This document shows positions 61,498 through 64,000 of a stretch of 64,000 bases of DNA, one piece after another. A model generated the notes under the pieces. The model had not been told where the DNA came from, did not search any database, and saw only the letters and a program-made list of their open reading frames with translations. Source of the stretch: Tepidamorphaceae bacterium (GTDB lineage Bacteria; Pseudomonadota; Alphaproteobacteria; Rhizobiales; Tepidamorphaceae); the NCBI GenBank assembly GCA_028279445.1, contig JANQNT010000013.1:62001-126000 (forward strand). The letters run 5' to 3'. Both the position numbers and the translations under genes were made by a program. The stretch's first letter is position 1, and each line of letters opens with the position of its first letter.

Positions 61498-62568
61498 TTA
61501 ACCCGCCAGCTGGCGCATCAGCGCCTCGGCGGGACCGCGCCCGAAGCGGCGCGACCACACCCATGCATAGACCGTGGCCGCAAGACAAAACGCCAGCGCC
61601 GCGATGAACGCGCTTGCCAGCGACTGGCTCCCGATCAGGCCAAGGGCCTCAAGCACTCCCATGCCGATGAGGATATGGGCGATGTAGAGCGTCAGGGTCT
61701 GGCGGCCGGCCGGTACCAGCAATTGCAGGACGCCGATCCGCGCAAAGGGCGGCGCGAGCATGAGGCACAGGCCAATCAGCAGCGCGGCCGCGCCCATGCC
61801 GGCCAGCGCATAGAGCGGCATCGGCGGTACCGGGGAGGTGGTCAGGATCGCCGCGAAGTCGGAATTGCCGGCGGCAAGCGGCAACAACGACAGCGACGCC
61901 AGCTCCGCGCCGACAAGCGCGACGGCGCCGAACACAACCATCCGCCGCTGAACCTCCGCGGATGCAAGATCCAGCCGCGCCAGCACGAACCCGAACAGCA
62001 GGAAGCCGAACCAGGGGAACACCGGATGCCAGCCATTGAAGAACAGGTTGCGCAGGAAGCCCGCCGGCGTCCAGAAGCCGCTATAGGTGAGCGTCTCCCA
62101 GTTCCAGCCGGTGTCGTAGTCCAGCACGAAGACCAGCGTGACGAAGACCGCGTTGACGGCGACGATCAACGCCACGAGCCTGGACGTGGATAGCGGCAGG
62201 CAAGCGACGCCGAACAGAAAGTACACCGCGTAGTAGTGCAGGATATCGGCGTCGAAGATCAGCGAATTGACGAAGCCGGCAACGAACAGGAACATGGCGC
62301 GTTTCAGCGTGACGGCGGCTATCGATCCGCCGGATGCGCGGGCCGCACCGAGGCCGAGACCAATGCCGGCCAGCACCACAAAACTTGCCGCAGCGCGGCC
62401 TTCAAGCCCCTGGGCGATGGCACCCAGGACGCCGCCCTCAGCAAGGGCATCGGCCCCCATGACGATCTTGAAGTTGACGATCACCATGCCGATCAGCGCG
62501 AGGAAACGGGCAAGGTCGAGGCCATCCAGTCGTGGCCTGCGCGCGACGTCTGTCATCGTGCCGGGCAT
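61498..62568 (-). CDS. DUF418/YeiB-like membrane protein
   Basis: This protein of about 356 residues has ten or so membrane helices. It starts after RRPRLDGLDLARFLALIGMVIVNFKIVMG, the usual start of DUF418/YeiB and acyltransferase-3-related proteins. WHPVFPWFGFLLFGFVLARLDL and GRQTLTLYIAHILIG are also typical. Function is unproven; an acyl-transfer role at the membrane is possible. TTG 62577 and ATG 62556 are alternative starts. Confidence 0.8.
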   Translation of the reverse strand: MPGTMTDVARRPRLDGLDLARFLALIGMVIVNFKIVMGADALAEGGVLGAIAQGLEGRAAASFVVLAGIGLGLGAARASGGSIAAVTLKRAMFLFVAGFVNSLIFDADILHYYAVYFLFGVACLPLSTSRLVALIVAVNAVFVTLVFVLDYDTGWNWETLTYSGFWTPAGFLRNLFFNGWHPVFPWFGFLLFGFVLARLDLASAEVQRRMVVFGAVALVGAELASLSLLPLAAGNSDFAAILTTSPVPPMPLYALAGMGAAALLIGLCLMLAPPFARIGVLQLLVPAGRQTLTLYIAHILIGMGVLEALGLIGSQSLASAFIAALAFCLAATVYAWVWSRRFGRGPAEALMRQLAG

Positions 62569-62613
62569 GTCATGCAAAGCCTGTCGGAGGTCGAAGCGGA
62601 TAGACGGTGTTTG

Positions 62614-63426
62614 CTATATCCGCCCCATGGCGCGTGCAACCGCGTGCAGCGCAATGCCGGTGGCCGTTGCAGCATTGAGCGAATCGAAACCGGGCGCCAT
62701 GGATACGGTGAGGGGTTCGCCACTGTCGAGAACATCCTTCGGCAAGCCCGGCCCTTCGGCGCCCACCATGATCGCGACCGGGCCGGTGATCGCATCCAGC
62801 GTTTCGATCCGGGCCGGTGCCTCCGGCGTTAGGGCCAGGCAGCGAAACCCGCGCGCCACAAGCGCTGAGGTCAGCGCTTCCGAGCTGTCTGCGCGCGAAA
62901 ACGGGCACAGCAGGCTCGCGCCGACGGAAACACGGATCGCCTTGCGGTAGAGCGGATCGCAGCAGGCGGAATCGAGCAGCACCGCGTCGGCGCCGAAGGC
63001 GGCGGCGTTGCGGAAGATGCCGCCGAGATTGTCGTGGTTGGAAATGCCGAAGCAGGCCACCACCAGCGCCTCGCCCGCCAGTTGCGACAGCAGTACATCG
63101 ACACCAGGGTCGGCGGCGCGCTCCCCATGGGCCAGCACACCACGGTGGATGTGAAAGCCGACCACCGTGCTCATCACGTCGGGCGGCGCCACATAGACCG
63201 GTGTCCCGGACGGCAGCGACGCGAACGCGGCCTGCATGCCGACCAGCTTGGCCTCGGCCAGCAGCACGGAGCGGATGGTGTGGCGGCAGCGCGGCAGGGC
63301 GTTGGCGAGCACCGTCGTACCCTCGGCGATGAACCCATTACCCCGGCCGCGCAGGTCCCGGTCGCGCACGTTGCGATAAGGCGCCAGACGCGCGTCGTCG
63401 AGATCGCTGACGGCGATGACGGGCAC
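62614..63426 (-). CDS. TrmH/SpoU family RNA methyltransferase
   Basis: This 270-residue SPOUT methyltransferase starts at GTG 63426. Motif 1 is FGISNHDNLGGIFRNAAAFGADAVLLD, motif 2 is GPVAIMVGAEGPGLPKDVLD, and motif 3 is SMAPGFDSLNAATATGIALHA. The knotted C-domain binds SAM. It 2'-O-methylates rRNA or tRNA; the target cannot be told from sequence alone. Confidence 0.92.
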   Translation of the reverse strand: MPVIAVSDLDDARLAPYRNVRDRDLRGRGNGFIAEGTTVLANALPRCRHTIRSVLLAEAKLVGMQAAFASLPSGTPVYVAPPDVMSTVVGFHIHRGVLAHGERAADPGVDVLLSQLAGEALVVACFGISNHDNLGGIFRNAAAFGADAVLLDSACCDPLYRKAIRVSVGASLLCPFSRADSSEALTSALVARGFRCLALTPEAPARIETLDAITGPVAIMVGAEGPGLPKDVLDSGEPLTVSMAPGFDSLNAATATGIALHAVARAMGRI

Positions 63427-63446
63427 TTCGACGGCCCCGGCGACGA

Positions 63447-64000
63447 TCAGGTCTCGGAGAAGGCGCGGTCGGAGATCGCCCGAAGCGGCTTCAGCAGGTA
63501 GCTCATCACCGACTTGTCGCCGAAGCGGATATCGGCGATGACCGACATGCCCGGCCGCACGCGCCGGCCGGCCGATTCCGGCCCCACATACATGCTGTCG
63601 AGGCGTAGCCGGACACGGAAATACGTGGTGCCGTCCTGGCGTTCGAAATGGGCTGGCGAGATGTGATCGACCGTCGCCTCGATCGAACCGAAGCGGGCCG
63701 AATCGTAGGTCAGCACCTTCACCTTGGCGACCATGTCCGGCTCCACGTAGCCGATCTGGGCAGTGGGGACATCGACCTCGGCGAAGATGTTGCCCTCCGA
63801 GGGCACGATCTCGGCCACCACGTCTCCGGGGCGGATCACCGCGCCGGCGTTGCGTACCGCAAGGTTGTGCACCAGCCCGTCGGTGGGCGCGCGCACGATG
63901 GTGCCCTTGAGCTTGGCGGCGAGCTGGGTCACCAGCTCCTGTGTCTCGGCGCGCTGGCCTTCCAGTTCGGCGATCTCGTCGAGCGATTCCTGACGGAAGC
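63447..64000 (-). CDS. HlyD-family type I secretion adaptor (5' end beyond window)
   Basis: The minus frame is open to the window edge; 184 codons are visible. It reads RQESLDEIAELEGQRAETQELVTQLAAKLKGTIVRAPTDGLVHNL, with a coiled-coil end and then the lipoyl/beta-barrel return (GDVVAEIVPSEGNIFAEVDVP). The C-terminal domain YVGPESAGRRVRPGMSVIADIRFG, SYLLKPLRA is typical of HlyD/PrtE membrane-fusion proteins. It links an ABC exporter to an outer-membrane pore. The ABC partner should lie outside the window. Confidence 0.88.
   Translation of the reverse strand, partial: FRQESLDEIAELEGQRAETQELVTQLAAKLKGTIVRAPTDGLVHNLAVRNAGAVIRPGDVVAEIVPSEGNIFAEVDVPTAQIGYVEPDMVAKVKVLTYDSARFGSIEATVDHISPAHFERQDGTTYFRVRLRLDSMYVGPESAGRRVRPGMSVIADIRFGDKSVMSYLLKPLRAISDRAFSET

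Overview
The window reads as one contiguous, GC-rich alphaproteobacterial chromosome segment, most likely Hyphomicrobiales (Rhizobiales). Three things point there. Gene order is typical: lptC-lptA-lptB-rpoN-hpf-ptsN, irr divergent from fabA-fabB-fabI, and dut-coaBC-ubiB-ubiE / mutM-ech-rpsT / dnaA-dnaN-recF-gyrB. Lineage-marker families are present: Irr, RegB/RegA, an FYDLN-acid protein, an Hsp20-DUF1150 pair, MmcB. Three perfect CtrA-type TTAA-N7-TTAA sites occur. Nearly everything is housekeeping. There is no phage, IS transposase, CRISPR or rRNA operon.

Layout. 1-4.0 kb: rpsA (3' end off the window), cmk and aroA on the minus strand. 4.2-6.0 kb: FYDLN-acid protein, tRNA-Ala(GGC), Hsp20 and DUF1150. 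6.3-12.7 kb: minus-strand rnd, lptC, lptA, lptB, rpoN, hpf and ptsN (LPS export plus sigma-54/nitrogen-PTS control), then tRNA-Leu(CAG). 13.1-19.4 kb: NDUFA9-like protein, uppP, and a coupled GST-queG-SDR operon, followed by a small conserved-looking protein that overlaps a convergent GIY-YIG-like gene, and an alpha/beta hydrolase. 19.6-24.8 kb: infC (ATA start), rpmI, rplT, pheS, pheT. 24.8-25.9 kb: a less GC-rich patch with a lone DUF3800 gene. 25.9-30.2 kb: NlpC/P60-like hydrolase, fabI-fabB-fabA and divergent irr. 30.3-39.1 kb: SH3 protein, 2-hydroxyacid dehydrogenase, ThiF/MoeB, cysK, Rrf2 regulator, dut, coaBC, ubiB, ubiE. 39.2-51.8 kb: mutM, ech, rpsT, a 780-bp noncoding stretch, rhodanese, dnaA, dnaN, recF, gyrB and a class A PBP. 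52-64 kb: Bcr/CflA transporter, YgjP peptidase, DUF2852, phaZ, regB-regA, mmcB, cytochrome c, YeeE/YedE transporter, RlpA, DUF418 protein, TrmH-type methyltransferase and a partial HlyD adaptor.

The most interesting material is noncoding. (i) Four copies of a dispersed mosaic element lie just downstream of gene stops in one fixed orientation. They have similar terminal inverted repeats, and two copies show compensatory changes in several predicted stems, so the element is under structural constraint. (ii) A two-hairpin repeat occurs twice in inverted orientation around DUF1150-ptsN-hpf. (iii) The noncoding stretch before the rhodanese-dnaA pair carries a CtrA box nested in an inverted repeat plus clustered GANTC sites. 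(iv) infC appears to start with ATA. Start codons were chosen by eye from Shine-Dalgarno spacing, operon overlaps and recalled family N-termini. No database search was possible.
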